From contig NZ_CP021248.1 of NCBI RefSeq assembly GCF_017309955.1, positions 1,340,001 to 1,404,000 on the forward strand: a stretch of DNA of 64,000 bases, read 5' to 3'. The first letter of the stretch is position 1. Every line of letters begins with the position of its first letter. Both the position numbers and the translations under genes were made by a program. Origin of the DNA: Novosphingobium sp. KA1. GTDB lineage: Bacteria; Pseudomonadota; Alphaproteobacteria; Sphingomonadales; Sphingomonadaceae. The notes beneath the pieces are model-generated. The model searched no databases and had not been told where the DNA came from. It was given only the letters and a program-made list of their open reading frames with translations. This document shows, one piece after another, positions 44,114 through 53,868 of the stretch.

Positions 44114-44240
44114 ACAAGGCCAGGGCTTGCGGCAATTCTCCAGGATTTCCGCCAACTTGGGACGCGGATAGCAAAACTTTATTGTCAACCAAATCAGTGG
44201 AGATTAGCCATGCGCACCCGGATTAGTCCGACAAAAAGGG

Positions 44241-47033
44241 GTGCGTATCTTGTATCGTCTCACCGGAGCCGCCGTGCTCCTGCTCACCAGCACGTCCGTC
44301 CTCGCGCAGGAAGCGCAGGTCCCGAACGCTTCGGACAAGGCCGAAAATCCTGCCGGACATGCCGAGATCATGGTCACCGGCATCCGCAAGAGCCTGGCCG
44401 ACTCGCTGGCCGTGAAACGCGATTCCGCGCAAGTCGTCGACGCCATCTCGGCCGAGGACGTCGGCAAGTTCCCCGACAAGAACATCGGCGAAGCGCTCCA
44501 GCGCGTGACCGGCGTGCAGATCACCCGCAGCGGCGGTGAAGGTTCAGCGATCACCATTCGCGGCGCCGACCCCTCGCTCAACCGCGTCGAGATCAACGGC
44601 CAGTCGGCACTCTCCACCTCGATCGCGGCAGCGGCCGGCAACGGCAGCAACCGCGCGGTCGATTTCCGCGACCTGCCCGCTGAATTCGTCTCGCGCCTCG
44701 AAGTGCTGAAATCGGCCACGCCGGACATGACCGAGGGCGGCCTCGGCGGCACCGTGCGCATCATCACCCGCCGCCCGTTCGACAGCAGGGACGGCTATCT
44801 CGCCGGTTCCGCGCAGGGCATCTACAACGAACTGGCCGACAAGGTGGACCCCAAGTTCGCGCTGATCGGCTCGAAGCTCTTCGCCCACGATACCATCGGC
44901 GTGCTGCTCTCGGGCACTTACGAGAACCGCACGATCCGCTACGATCAGGCACGCACCACCGGCTGGCGCCAGGTCGAGACCACGCAGCCCGCCACGCCTG
45001 CTGCGCAAAACTGCCTCTCGGGCCGCAATCAGGCCCGCTGCGTCGACCTTGACGGCAGCGGCTTCGGCGATTTCTACCCCGACATCCCGCGTTACATCAC
45101 CGCGACCGAGCCAACCAAGCGCTATGCGGTGAACGGCATTCTCGAATGGCGCCCGAACGACGATTTCCGCGCCTATATCGAAGGCACCTACACCCGCAGC
45201 GACACCACCTCGGACGACCAGTACCTCCAGCTCAGCACCACCCAGTCGGTGGCAAACGGCGGCATCGATCCCGCCAGCGTCGTCATCCGTGACGAGACCG
45301 CGCAGACGGTGACGTTCATCAACGGTTCCAACGCCGGTTCAGGACCGAGCGTGAACTATCGCAGCGTGATCGGCACGCTCAACCGCCGCACCTTCAACGG
45401 CATTCTCGGCGCCGAGTGGACCACCGGCAAGTTCAAGTTCTCCGCACGCGGCACGTATGCCGCCTCGCGCGTGCTCAATGACGAAGTGGACGTGACCGCC
45501 TCGGTCTCCGGCAAGGACGCATTGCCGTGGATCACCATCGACTACGACAACCCGCAGCACGCGCCGCAGATCATCCTGCCGATCGACACGACCACCACCG
45601 AGGGCATCAACACGCTGTCCGTCGAGGCCCGCCCGCGCCTCAACCGCCAGCATGAGGCCGGCGGCAAGTTCGATGCCGAGTACCGCCCCGACGGCAATGG
45701 ATTCCTCACCTCGCTCAAGAGCGGGATCGAACTGAACCAGCTGGTGTCCAGCAGCCGCTTCCAGAACGCGGTCTATACGCTGAACGGCATCACCGGCCAG
45801 ACCACGCTGACCCGCTCGGGCGTGAGCGGCACGCAAGTACTCGCCACCACCACCCCCGCCGCACAGCTCGCCAATATCCGGAGCCTGCTCGACACCTATG
45901 GCGGCATGGGCGACGGCAGCTTCTTCAAGACCGGTGATCTCGGCTTCTCGGGCATCGACCGGTGGTGGAACCTGGGCAACAGTCTCGCCAATGCGGTCGG
46001 CATTCCCGATCCCTACACCAGCATCTCCCCGCTCGACACTTACCGGGTCAAGGAAAGCACGGTCGCCGGATACGTCCAGAGTGCGTTCAAGGCCGACCTC
46101 GGCTTCGACCTCACCGGCGTGGTCGGCGCGCGCCTCGTGCATACGCGCACCGTCTCGACCGGCAGCCAGAGCACCGACGGCGTCATCACGCCGGCACGCT
46201 ATACCGGCGAGTATACCGTGCTGCTGCCCTCGCTGAACCTGCGCGCCGAAGTGATCCCGCGCAAGCTGGTGGTGCGCGCCACTGCGTCCGACGTGCTGGC
46301 GCGCCCGGCGCCTTCGCAGATGGCCCCCAACGTCAAGCTGGACTCGGTCGGCCTCACCGGATCGCGCGGCAATCCGGGCCTGAAACCCTACCGGGCCTGG
46401 CAGTACGACCTCGGGCTCGAATACTATATTTCGCGCACGAACTACGTCTCGATCACCGGCTTCCGCAAGGACATCAAGTCGTTCATCGACACCGCCAGCC
46501 ACGAGGAAGAGATCGACGGGCAGGTCTATACGATCAAGATGCCGATCAACGGCACCCAGCACGTCACCATCCAGGGCTTCGAGGCGGGCGCGCAGCTGGG
46601 GCTGGACTTCCTGCCGGGGCTGCTGGGCAATCTCGGCGTGACGGCCAACTACACCTTCAACACCGACAGCGGCTACGAAGGGAAGGACTACTTCACCGGC
46701 GCCTCGCTGCCGTTCCCGGGCGTCTCGCGCAACAGCTACAATGCCTCGGTGTTCTATGACGACGGGCACTTCGCCATTCGCGGGTCCTACAACTGGCGCA
46801 GCCGCTACCTGATCAACGCGGTCGATCGCGGCAACAACCCCTCGTTCGGCGAGGCTTTCGGCCAGTTCGACGCTTCGGCCAGCTATATCATCAACCCGCA
46901 TGTCTCGGTGTTCCTGGAAGGCGTGAACCTCACCGATTCCACGCGCATCGAGAACGCCAACAGCGTCTATCGCCGCAACGTGATCGAGACTTATGGCCGC
47001 CGCATCTACTTCGGCGTGCGGGCCAAGCTGTGA
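44241..47033 (+). CDS. TonB-dependent receptor, carbohydrate-type, with a doubtful 5' end
   Basis: About 930 residues. The plug has the pattern typical of proteobacterial polysaccharide receptors: AEIMVTGIRKSLADSL, VVDAISAEDVGKFPDKNIGEALQRVTGVQITR, then VEINGQSAL and LEVLKSATPDMTEGGLGGTVRI. The barrel ends GVRAKL. The frame opens at GTG 44241 with no spacer to its AAAAAGGGG; TTG at 44250 is better spaced. ATG 44210 has a good GGAG but is in another frame; removing one base from the A5G4 run would join it to the receptor and give a complete signal peptide. The stop overlaps the next GTG. This is the import gene of a small polysaccharide operon. Confidence 0.88.
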   Translation: MRILYRLTGAAVLLLTSTSVLAQEAQVPNASDKAENPAGHAEIMVTGIRKSLADSLAVKRDSAQVVDAISAEDVGKFPDKNIGEALQRVTGVQITRSGGEGSAITIRGADPSLNRVEINGQSALSTSIAAAAGNGSNRAVDFRDLPAEFVSRLEVLKSATPDMTEGGLGGTVRIITRRPFDSRDGYLAGSAQGIYNELADKVDPKFALIGSKLFAHDTIGVLLSGTYENRTIRYDQARTTGWRQVETTQPATPAAQNCLSGRNQARCVDLDGSGFGDFYPDIPRYITATEPTKRYAVNGILEWRPNDDFRAYIEGTYTRSDTTSDDQYLQLSTTQSVANGGIDPASVVIRDETAQTVTFINGSNAGSGPSVNYRSVIGTLNRRTFNGILGAEWTTGKFKFSARGTYAASRVLNDEVDVTASVSGKDALPWITIDYDNPQHAPQIILPIDTTTTEGINTLSVEARPRLNRQHEAGGKFDAEYRPDGNGFLTSLKSGIELNQLVSSSRFQNAVYTLNGITGQTTLTRSGVSGTQVLATTTPAAQLANIRSLLDTYGGMGDGSFFKTGDLGFSGIDRWWNLGNSLANAVGIPDPYTSISPLDTYRVKESTVAGYVQSAFKADLGFDLTGVVGARLVHTRTVSTGSQSTDGVITPARYTGEYTVLLPSLNLRAEVIPRKLVVRATASDVLARPAPSQMAPNVKLDSVGLTGSRGNPGLKPYRAWQYDLGLEYYISRTNYVSITGFRKDIKSFIDTASHEEEIDGQVYTIKMPINGTQHVTIQGFEAGAQLGLDFLPGLLGNLGVTANYTFNTDSGYEGKDYFTGASLPFPGVSRNSYNASVFYDDGHFAIRGSYNWRSRYLINAVDRGNNPSFGEAFGQFDASASYIINPHVSVFLEGVNLTDSTRIENANSVYRRNVIETYGRRIYFGVRAKL

Positions 47034-47743
47034 CGCTTCCGGACCTGTCCCGACGCGCGGTGGTCGCGGGGCTGGCGGGAGCCTGTCTCCTGCCGGTCCC
47101 GGCCCTCGCACGCGGCGGTGATCGGAGGCTGTTTACCGACGACTTCCGCCACGGCCTCCGCGAGTGGCGGGTCGAGGCGGAGGCCCCGGCACAGGTTTCC
47201 GTGGCGGACGGCGTGCTCGATATCGAGGCGCCCGCCGGGCTGACCCTGTGGTTCCTGCCCCGCCTCGCAGGCCGGATCGCCATCGACTACGAGGCGCAGG
47301 CCGTCTCCGCAGGCGGCGCGTTTGACCGGGTGAGCGACCTCAACTGCTTCTGGATGGCGCAGGATCCTGCCGCGCCCGCAGGCGATGCGCTGGCCCGCCC
47401 GCGTTCGGGCAAGTTCGAGGACTACGACACCCTCGAAACCTACTACGCGGGCCTTGGCGGCAACGGCAATTCCACCACACGCTTTCGCCGCTATGTCGGC
47501 ACGCCCGGCGTGCGGCCGCTGCTGCCGGAAAACGACCGGCGCGGCGCGGCGGACATGCTCACCGCCAACCGCTGGCAGCGCATCCGCCTGACCGCCGACG
47601 GACCGCACATCGGCTTCTTCCGCGACGGACAGGCACTGTTCGCCTTCGAAGATCCCCGCCCCCTGACCAGCGGTCGCTTCGCGCTGCGCACCACCGCCAG
47701 CCATCTGCGGCTGCGCAATTTCACCGTCTCCCGCCTCGTTTGA
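47030..47743 (+). CDS. Exported DUF6250-type protein
   Basis: 237 residues from GTG at 47030, overlapping the receptor stop (GTGA). It has a Tat-like signal (LSRRAVVAGLAGACLL). The mature part has a concanavalin-like beta-sandwich character: LFTDDFRHGLREWRVEAEAP, LWFLPRLAGRIAIDYEAQAV, NCFWMAQDP, YYAGLGGNGNSTTRFRRYVG and IGFFRDGQALFAFEDP. It matches what I know of DUF6250 proteins, which are found with pectin and rhamnogalacturonan enzymes. It may be a glycan-binding protein or lyase partner. No catalytic residues can be named. Confidence 0.75.
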   Translation: MTLPDLSRRAVVAGLAGACLLPVPALARGGDRRLFTDDFRHGLREWRVEAEAPAQVSVADGVLDIEAPAGLTLWFLPRLAGRIAIDYEAQAVSAGGAFDRVSDLNCFWMAQDPAAPAGDALARPRSGKFEDYDTLETYYAGLGGNGNSTTRFRRYVGTPGVRPLLPENDRRGAADMLTANRWQRIRLTADGPHIGFFRDGQALFAFEDPRPLTSGRFALRTTASHLRLRNFTVSRLV

Positions 47744-47757
47744 TCTGAGGAATGTCG

Positions 47758-50472
47758 ATGCCTTGCTCTCGTCGTGCCGTGCTGCGTGCCACCCTCCTTG
47801 GCGGCGGCGCACTTTGTCTGCCCGCACGCGTGCTTGCCGCGCCCTCGCGCGTGCCGGACATCGATCTGCACTGGCTGGACGGCACCGCGCCCGCATGGGA
47901 CGCCGGGCAGAGCTTCGGCGTGCCCTGGCCGCGCGGCACGCTGCGTCATGCGGGGCGCCTTGCCGCGCGAACGGAGGACGGCGCGCCGCTGCCGGTCCAG
48001 AGCTGGCCGCTCGCCTATTGGCCGGACGGTTCGATCAAGTGGAGCGGCCATGCGCTCCCTGCGGGGCATCATGCGCCGGAGCAGGTCGAGATCACCGCAG
48101 GACGCCCCGCGAACCCGGGCGAAACGGTCTCGGTCGAGCAGCTGGCCGAAGCCGTGATCGTCACGGTCGGCCCCACCCGCTGGCGGGTGCCGAAAACCGG
48201 CAGCGCGGTGATCGCCTCTGCCGAGCGCGAGGGCCGGGTGCTGCTCCGCGACGTTGCGCTGGTCGCCCGCGCGCAGGATGCCGCCTCGGGCGAAGAGGCC
48301 GATACCCTCTCGCAGCAGCATTTCACCAGCCGCATCGACAGCGTGACCGTCGAGCAAACCGGCCCGGTCCGCGCCGTGCTCAAGGTCGACGGCATCCATG
48401 CCGGAGCAGCGCGGGCTTGGCTGCCGTTCAGCCTGCGCCTCTATTTCACCAGCGGCAGTGAGGCCGTGCGGATCGTCCACAGCGTGATCTGGGACGGCGA
48501 TGCCGAGCACGATTTCCTTTCGGGCCTTGGCGTCACCGCACATGTACCCATGCGCGGAGGACTGCATGATCGCCATGTCCGCCTTGCTACCGAAAATAGC
48601 CTCTTTGCCGAAGCCGTGCGCCCGCTGACCGGCCTGCGCCGCGATCCCGGCGAGGCGTTCCGGCAGGCCCAGATCGACGGCCGCGCCGTGCCCGATCTGG
48701 CGGCCTTGCCCGAAACGTTCGCGCCGTTGCTGGAGAGCATTCCCGCCTGGGGCGATTTCCGGTTGTTCCAGGGCTCGTCCGAAGGTTTTCTGCTCACCAA
48801 GCGCACCCGCAAGGGCCGCGCGCCGATCCAGTCGCTCGAAGGCCACCGGGCGCGGGGGCTCGCCTATGTCGGCTCGCCGCAGGGCGGGGCGGCGATCGGC
48901 ATGGCGGACTTCTGGAAGCGCCATCCGGTCCAGCTCGACATTGCCGGGGCGACGGGCGAGGAGGCCCAGCTTACTGCATGGCTCTGGGCGCCCGATGCCC
49001 CGGCGATGGACATGCGCTCCTACCGCGACGTCTTGGGCATGACCGACTATCCGGCACAGAACCGGGGTCTCGACGTGACTTACGAGGATTACGAGCCGGG
49101 CTGGGATTCCGCCAAGGGCATCGCCCGCACCAATGAACTCTGGCTCTGGGCGCTACCCGCCACGCCCGATGCGGCAACACTGGAAAGCTACGCTGCCCAT
49201 GTCGCCCGCCCGCCGCGCCTTCAGGCCAGCCCCGCTCAGATCCGCGCTGCCGGGGTGTTTGGAGACTGGGCCCTGCCCGCCGCCAGCGGCCCGGCGGCCG
49301 AGGCTGTGGAACGCCAGAACGACCTGCTGCTCGGCCACTATCAGGGCGAGATCGAACGGCGGCACTGGTACGGTTTCTGGAACCACGGCGACGTCATGCA
49401 CACCTACGATGCCGACCGGCACCAGTGGCGCTACGACATCGGCGGCTATGCCTGGGACAACAGCGAACTCTCGACCGACCTCTGGCTCTGGTACAGCTAC
49501 TTGCGCACCGGCCGCGCCGACCTGTTTCGCATGGCCGAGGCGATGACGCGCCATACCGGCGAAGTCGATGTCTACCACGCCGGGCCGTGGGCTGGGCTCG
49601 GCACCCGCCACGGCGTCCAGCACTGGAGCGACAGCTCGAAGCAGCCGCGCGTCTCCAACGCGGCCTATCGCCGCATCTATTATTACCTCACCGGCGACGA
49701 ACGCGTGGGCGACCTGATGCGCGCGCTGATCCACTCCGACCTTGCGCTCCAGAAAGTCGACATCGGCCGCAAGGTGGCGGACCGCGCCCCGGAATCGCTG
49801 CCGCCCGGCGGCATCGCGGCGGTGACCAAGCCGCAGGGGCTGCCCGAAGGCGTGATCCAGCTGCAGTTCGGCACCAGTTGGGGCAGCCTGGTCGCCGCCT
49901 GGTTCACCGAGTGGGAACGCACCGGCGAGCGCCACTGGCGCGACCGTATCCTGGCCGGCATGGACAGCATCGCCGCCCTGCCGCTCCAGTGGTGGGCAGG
50001 CGGCGCCAATTTCGACCTGACCAGCGGCCGCTTCGTCTCCGGCGGCGAGCAGATCAGCGTCAGCCACCTCAATGCCGTGTTCGGCGTGGTCGAGATCATG
50101 GCCGAAGTGCTGCCGCTGGTCGATGCGCCGCGCTACCGCGCCGCCTGGATCGACTATTGTGCCTGGTACAATGCGCCCGCCGCGGACTGGAAGCGGCGCT
50201 TCGGTGAGCCACCGCGCGGCCACAACCTGCGGCAGGCCCATTCACGCCTCACCGCCTATGCCGCCCATGCACTGGGCGATGCGGCGTTGGCACGGCGGGC
50301 CTGGACCGAGTTTCACGCGGGCGAGCTGCCGGACCGGCTTACGGCACGCTCCGTAGGCGCAGGGCAAGTCGAGATCGCCGGGCTTTCCACCAACAGCGCC
50401 GCGCAGTGGGGGCTGGGGGCGATTCAGAACCTCGCCCTGCTGCCCGCCGGCTTGGTCGAAGGATCCGGCTAG
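47758..50472 (+). CDS. Tat-exported exo-polysaccharide lyase family protein (PcRGLX/YetA-like)
   Basis: 904 residues from ATG at 47758, preferred over ATG 47752 because GAGG is then 7 nt upstream. The Tat signal is CSRRAVLRATLLGGGA. The N-terminal domain (about 35-270) has the RIFT-barrel pattern IDLHWLDGTAPAWDAGQSFGVPWPRG and LAYWPDGSIKWSGHAL. The large middle/C-terminal part contains the (alpha/alpha)-barrel stretch WYGFWNHGDVMHTYD, then GGYAWDNSELSTDLWLWYSYLRTGR and GTRHGVQHWSDSSKQPR. This matches exo-rhamnogalacturonan lyase-type proteins. Candidate catalytic residues are His/Tyr in NHGDVMHTYD. The target is probably an acidic, rhamnose- or uronate-containing glycan. Its stop shares CTAG with the convergent symporter stop. 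Confidence 0.82.
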   Translation: MPCSRRAVLRATLLGGGALCLPARVLAAPSRVPDIDLHWLDGTAPAWDAGQSFGVPWPRGTLRHAGRLAARTEDGAPLPVQSWPLAYWPDGSIKWSGHALPAGHHAPEQVEITAGRPANPGETVSVEQLAEAVIVTVGPTRWRVPKTGSAVIASAEREGRVLLRDVALVARAQDAASGEEADTLSQQHFTSRIDSVTVEQTGPVRAVLKVDGIHAGAARAWLPFSLRLYFTSGSEAVRIVHSVIWDGDAEHDFLSGLGVTAHVPMRGGLHDRHVRLATENSLFAEAVRPLTGLRRDPGEAFRQAQIDGRAVPDLAALPETFAPLLESIPAWGDFRLFQGSSEGFLLTKRTRKGRAPIQSLEGHRARGLAYVGSPQGGAAIGMADFWKRHPVQLDIAGATGEEAQLTAWLWAPDAPAMDMRSYRDVLGMTDYPAQNRGLDVTYEDYEPGWDSAKGIARTNELWLWALPATPDAATLESYAAHVARPPRLQASPAQIRAAGVFGDWALPAASGPAAEAVERQNDLLLGHYQGEIERRHWYGFWNHGDVMHTYDADRHQWRYDIGGYAWDNSELSTDLWLWYSYLRTGRADLFRMAEAMTRHTGEVDVYHAGPWAGLGTRHGVQHWSDSSKQPRVSNAAYRRIYYYLTGDERVGDLMRALIHSDLALQKVDIGRKVADRAPESLPPGGIAAVTKPQGLPEGVIQLQFGTSWGSLVAAWFTEWERTGERHWRDRILAGMDSIAALPLQWWAGGANFDLTSGRFVSGGEQISVSHLNAVFGVVEIMAEVLPLVDAPRYRAAWIDYCAWYNAPAADWKRRFGEPPRGHNLRQAHSRLTAYAAHALGDAALARRAWTEFHAGELPDRLTARSVGAGQVEIAGLSTNSAAQWGLGAIQNLALLPAGLVEGSG

Positions 50473-51704
50473 GACCGGGCGGGCGCCTCATCCCGCGCCA
50501 GCCGGGCGACCGTGGCGGTCACGGTCAGGTTGGCGCTGGCGCTGGCGACCGTGCGGGTCATGTCGAGCAGCCGGTCGAACGGCAGCACGAAGCCCACCAC
50601 CAGCGCGGTCTGCTCGGCCGAGACGCCCACCGCCGCCAGCACTGCCGCCAGCATGAACAGCGAGGCCGAAGGGATCGGCGCGGTACCGAAAGCGGCCAGC
50701 GATCCGGTCAGCAGCACCAGCGCAAGCATGACCGCATCGACATGGACACCCAGCGCCTGAAGACTGAACACGCTGAGCAGGCCGACGTACATCGCGGTGC
50801 CGTCCTTGCCGATGCTGGCGCCGATCGGCAGCACGGTGGAGGCGACGCCCGGCTCGATCGCCAGGTCTTCCAGCGCGATGCGCAGCGCCACCGGCAGGGT
50901 CGCCGCCGAGGAGGCAGTGGAGAAGGCCACCACCAGCGCATCGAAGGCGGCGCGGAAAAAGCCGCGCACGGAAAGTCGCGCCGCCAGCTTGATCAGCGGC
51001 AGGTGCACCAGCACGATCTGGGCGATCACCCCCAGCACCACGCAAAGCGCCAGCATGCCGATGTTGGTGAAGACGGCCACGCCGTTTTCCGCCACCGCAC
51101 CGGCAATCAGCGCCATGACGCCCAACGGCGTGACTTCCATCACCAGCGTGACGAGGTGGAACAGCACCCGCCCTGCCGCTTGCAGCAAGGCCGCGACCGG
51201 CTTGCCCGGCTCGCCCGCCAGCACCGTGCTGAAGCCGAAGGCCATGGCAAAAAAGATGATCGCCAGCATGTCGCCATCGGCGAGCGACTGGACGATGTTG
51301 ACCGGGACGATGCCCATGAGCTGGTCGTGGACCGACTTGGGCGTGCCCAGCGCATGGGCCTGCGCATTGCCGATGGCCGCTCCCGCCCCCGGTTCGACCA
51401 GCAGGCCGACGATCATGCCGATGCTCACCGCGCAGGCCGTGGTCGCCGCGAAGAGCAGCACCGTGCGCGCGCCCACCGCCCCCAGCTTGCGCGGGTCGGC
51501 CAGCGCGGTCACCCCCGAGGCGATGCTGACAAAGACGATCGGCACCACCAGCATGCGGATCAGCCGCACGAACAGTTCGCCGATCCAGCCGATCCACGGT
51601 GTCGCCGCCGGCCAGAACAGCCCTATCGCTACGCCGCAGGCCAGCCCGATCATCACCCGCCGCCACAGCGGCACGCCTAACCAGCTACGAAACAGGGCTT
51701 TCAT
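50469..51704 (-). CDS. Dicarboxylate/amino acid:cation symporter (DAACS family)
   Basis: 411 residues from ATG at 51704 (a TTG directly before it is also possible). It has eight or more membrane segments with re-entrant loops. The family signature FSTASSAATLP lies at 261-271, and the transmembrane motif NIGMLALC and GKDGTAMYVGLLSVF are also present. Relatives import glutamate, aspartate or C4-dicarboxylates with H+ or Na+. It is downstream of the dgcA- and dgcN-like genes (36 nt gap) and probably supplies their substrate, D- or L-glutamate. It overlaps the convergent lyase stop. Confidence 0.93.
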   Translation of the reverse strand: MKALFRSWLGVPLWRRVMIGLACGVAIGLFWPAATPWIGWIGELFVRLIRMLVVPIVFVSIASGVTALADPRKLGAVGARTVLLFAATTACAVSIGMIVGLLVEPGAGAAIGNAQAHALGTPKSVHDQLMGIVPVNIVQSLADGDMLAIIFFAMAFGFSTVLAGEPGKPVAALLQAAGRVLFHLVTLVMEVTPLGVMALIAGAVAENGVAVFTNIGMLALCVVLGVIAQIVLVHLPLIKLAARLSVRGFFRAAFDALVVAFSTASSAATLPVALRIALEDLAIEPGVASTVLPIGASIGKDGTAMYVGLLSVFSLQALGVHVDAVMLALVLLTGSLAAFGTAPIPSASLFMLAAVLAAVGVSAEQTALVVGFVLPFDRLLDMTRTVASASANLTVTATVARLARDEAPARS

Positions 51705-51739
51705 CAAGACTCCAATGCGTGACCCGCGACCCTTGGTAA

Positions 51740-52759
51740 TTAGCCCGCAGTGCCCCGAGGCGCGGCTTCAAGTCCGCCCCAGAAACCACGTTCGGGCCCC
51801 AGCAGCATGCCACTTTCGCATGTCACCCCGCCTTGGCGATCCTGCGCGAGCCAGACCGGCCCGTCCAGATCGACGAAGGCACTGTCCGCAGCTATCACCA
51901 GCGCGGGCGCAATCGACAGCGAGGAACAGACCATGCAGCCGGTCATCCGCGTGAGCCCGCGCGCTCTGGCGGCTTCGGCCAGTTCCAGCGCGGCGGTCAG
52001 CCCGCCGGCCTTGTCGAGCTTGATATTGATCACGCGGTAGCCGTCGGGAAGGGTTTCGAGGTCCTCGGCAACATGCACGGATTCGTCCGCGGCAATCGGA
52101 ATGGCCGAGAAGAACCCTGCCAGTTCCCCGTCCTCGCCCGCCGGCAGCGGCTGTTCGAGCAGGTCGACGCGCAGCTGCGCCATCAGCCCCTGCAGGTTCG
52201 CCACCTCGTCGATCGTCCAGCTCTCGTTGGGATCGACGATCAGGCGCGGGCGCGGCGCCATTTCCCGCACGGCGCGCAATTGCGCCGCAGGATCGCTGCG
52301 ATCGACCTTGACCTTGATGAGCGGCACCCGTGCCAGTTCGCGGGCCGCCGCGCCCATGCGCTCGGGCGTGTCGAGGCCGACGGTCAGCGCCGTCGCCACC
52401 GGCGGCAACACCGCCGGCAGCCCCAGCGCGGCGCCGATGCCGGTGCCGGCCTGCTGCATCTCAAGATCCCACATCGCGCAGTCCAGCGCATTGCGGGCGG
52501 CGCCATAAGGCAGCAGTCGCAGCAGATCGGCCCGGGTCGCGCCCGCCTCCACCGCTCCGCGCAGCCCCTCGATGGCGGCACGGGTGGAATCCACGCTCTC
52601 GCCGTAACGGGGATAGGGCACGCATTCGCCGCGCCCGATCACACCGTTCTCTTCAAGCACGACGGTCACCACCTGGGCCTCGGTCTTGACCCCGCGCGAG
52701 ATGCGGAACGGGCGCAGGAGCGGGAACGTCTCGGCAAGGACACTGAGGATGCGGGCCAT
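51740..52759 (-). CDS. dgcA: Enolase-superfamily racemase/epimerase, DgcA-like (N-acetyl-D-glutamate racemase)
   Basis: 339 residues from ATG at 52759, 8 nt after the dgcN-like stop. It has the muconate-lactonising/dipeptide-epimerase layout: the KxK pair Lys149/Lys151 (IKVKVD), metal ligands Asp176 (LIVDPNES), Glu202 (LLEQPLP) and Asp225 (AADES), and the second catalytic Lys247 (NIKLDKAGG). Two opposed lysines fit 1,1-proton transfer. L-Ala-D/L-Glu dipeptide epimerase is the closest older annotation. Linkage to a DUF1611 protein and a LysR gene matches the described D-glutamate pathway, where DgcA racemises N-acetyl-D-Glu. That assignment depends on context. Confidence 0.85.
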   Translation of the reverse strand: MARILSVLAETFPLLRPFRISRGVKTEAQVVTVVLEENGVIGRGECVPYPRYGESVDSTRAAIEGLRGAVEAGATRADLLRLLPYGAARNALDCAMWDLEMQQAGTGIGAALGLPAVLPPVATALTVGLDTPERMGAAARELARVPLIKVKVDRSDPAAQLRAVREMAPRPRLIVDPNESWTIDEVANLQGLMAQLRVDLLEQPLPAGEDGELAGFFSAIPIAADESVHVAEDLETLPDGYRVINIKLDKAGGLTAALELAEAARARGLTRMTGCMVCSSLSIAPALVIAADSAFVDLDGPVWLAQDRQGGVTCESGMLLGPERGFWGGLEAAPRGTAG

Positions 52760-52767
52760 GGCTCTGC

Positions 52768-53787
52768 TCAGGCCGCGCGCGCGAACGCCGGGTCCAGCAC
52801 GGCATCGAGGATCGCCTCCACGCCCATGCGGTAAGGGTCGCTGCAAGGCAGGCCGGTCTCGGCCGAGACCTCGGCGCATAGCGCCAGCGCGGCCTCCTCC
52901 GCCATCGCCGAGGTGTTGAGCGCGATCCCGGCGATGCGCACGTCGGGGCTGGTCAGCCGCGCCACGGCCAGATTGGCGGCGATGCATTCGGCAAGGCCCG
53001 GCAGGGCGCGGCCGGCAAGGCCCCGCATCGAGGTCCGCGCGGGATCGTGGCACATCACCAGCACTTCGGGCTGGGCGCCGTGCAGCAGACCGGTGGAAAC
53101 CCCGGCGAACGAGGGGTGGAACAGCGAGCCCTGCCCCTCGATCAGGTCCCAGCCACCGTCCTCGCGCGCCGGGGCGATCTGCTCGATCGCGCCCGAAATG
53201 AAGTCGGCCACGACGGCATCGAGCGGCACGCCGCTGCCCGCGATCAGGATGCCGGTCTGCCCGGTTGCGCGGAAGTCCGCCGCGATCCCGCGCCGTTCCA
53301 TCGCCCGGGCGAGGCACAAGGTGGTGTACATCTTGCCGACCGAGCAATCCGTGCCCACGGTCAGCAGGCGGTGGCCGGCACGGGGGCGGCCATTGCCGAC
53401 CGGAATGCCGGGCCGGGGATCCCGCACGTCATGCAGGCTGCGCCCGGTGCGGGCCGCGGTCTCGACCAGCCGCGGTTCGTCCTTGAGGCGGCTGTGCAGG
53501 CCCGAGGCGACGTCGAGCCCGGCTTCCATCGCCGCGATCGAATCCGCGATCAGGTCCTCGCCCAGCGTGCCGCCGGCATTGGCGATGCCGAGCACCAGCG
53601 TGCGAGCGCCCGCGCGCACCGCCTCGGCAAAGTCCATCCGTGCGAGGCCGAGGGTGAGCGGACAATCGTCGTGGCGGAATTCCCCCACGCAAATGTCGGG
53701 CCGGAACACCGCAAGGCCCCGCGAGGTCTTGATTCCGATGTCATCGCTGGAGTGGCCAAGGTAGAGAAGATAGGGCGTTGCAATCAT
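52768..53787 (-). CDS. dgcN: DUF1611 P-loop protein, DgcN-like (D-glutamate N-acetyltransferase)
   Basis: 339 residues. An N-terminal Rossmann-like domain (about 1-135) is followed by a P-loop domain with GTDCSVGKMYTT (145-156), ATGQTGILIAGSGVPLDAVVADFISGA and DLIEGQGSLFHPSFAGVS. This is the DUF1611 family. A member linked to an enolase-superfamily racemase was shown to N-acetylate D-glutamate (DgcN). Here it precedes the racemase by 8 nt, with a symporter after it and a LysR gene before it, so the same reaction is likely. ATG at 53787. A LysR-type box lies 82-100 nt upstream. Confidence 0.85.
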   Translation of the reverse strand: MIATPYLLYLGHSSDDIGIKTSRGLAVFRPDICVGEFRHDDCPLTLGLARMDFAEAVRAGARTLVLGIANAGGTLGEDLIADSIAAMEAGLDVASGLHSRLKDEPRLVETAARTGRSLHDVRDPRPGIPVGNGRPRAGHRLLTVGTDCSVGKMYTTLCLARAMERRGIAADFRATGQTGILIAGSGVPLDAVVADFISGAIEQIAPAREDGGWDLIEGQGSLFHPSFAGVSTGLLHGAQPEVLVMCHDPARTSMRGLAGRALPGLAECIAANLAVARLTSPDVRIAGIALNTSAMAEEAALALCAEVSAETGLPCSDPYRMGVEAILDAVLDPAFARAA

Positions 53788-53868
53788 GTGGCTTTCGCTC
53801 TGCTTTTGCGTCTTGCCCCTCTTCTATCGAATGGCTCGCCAAGCCCCCAATATCCAACGCCACGGACC

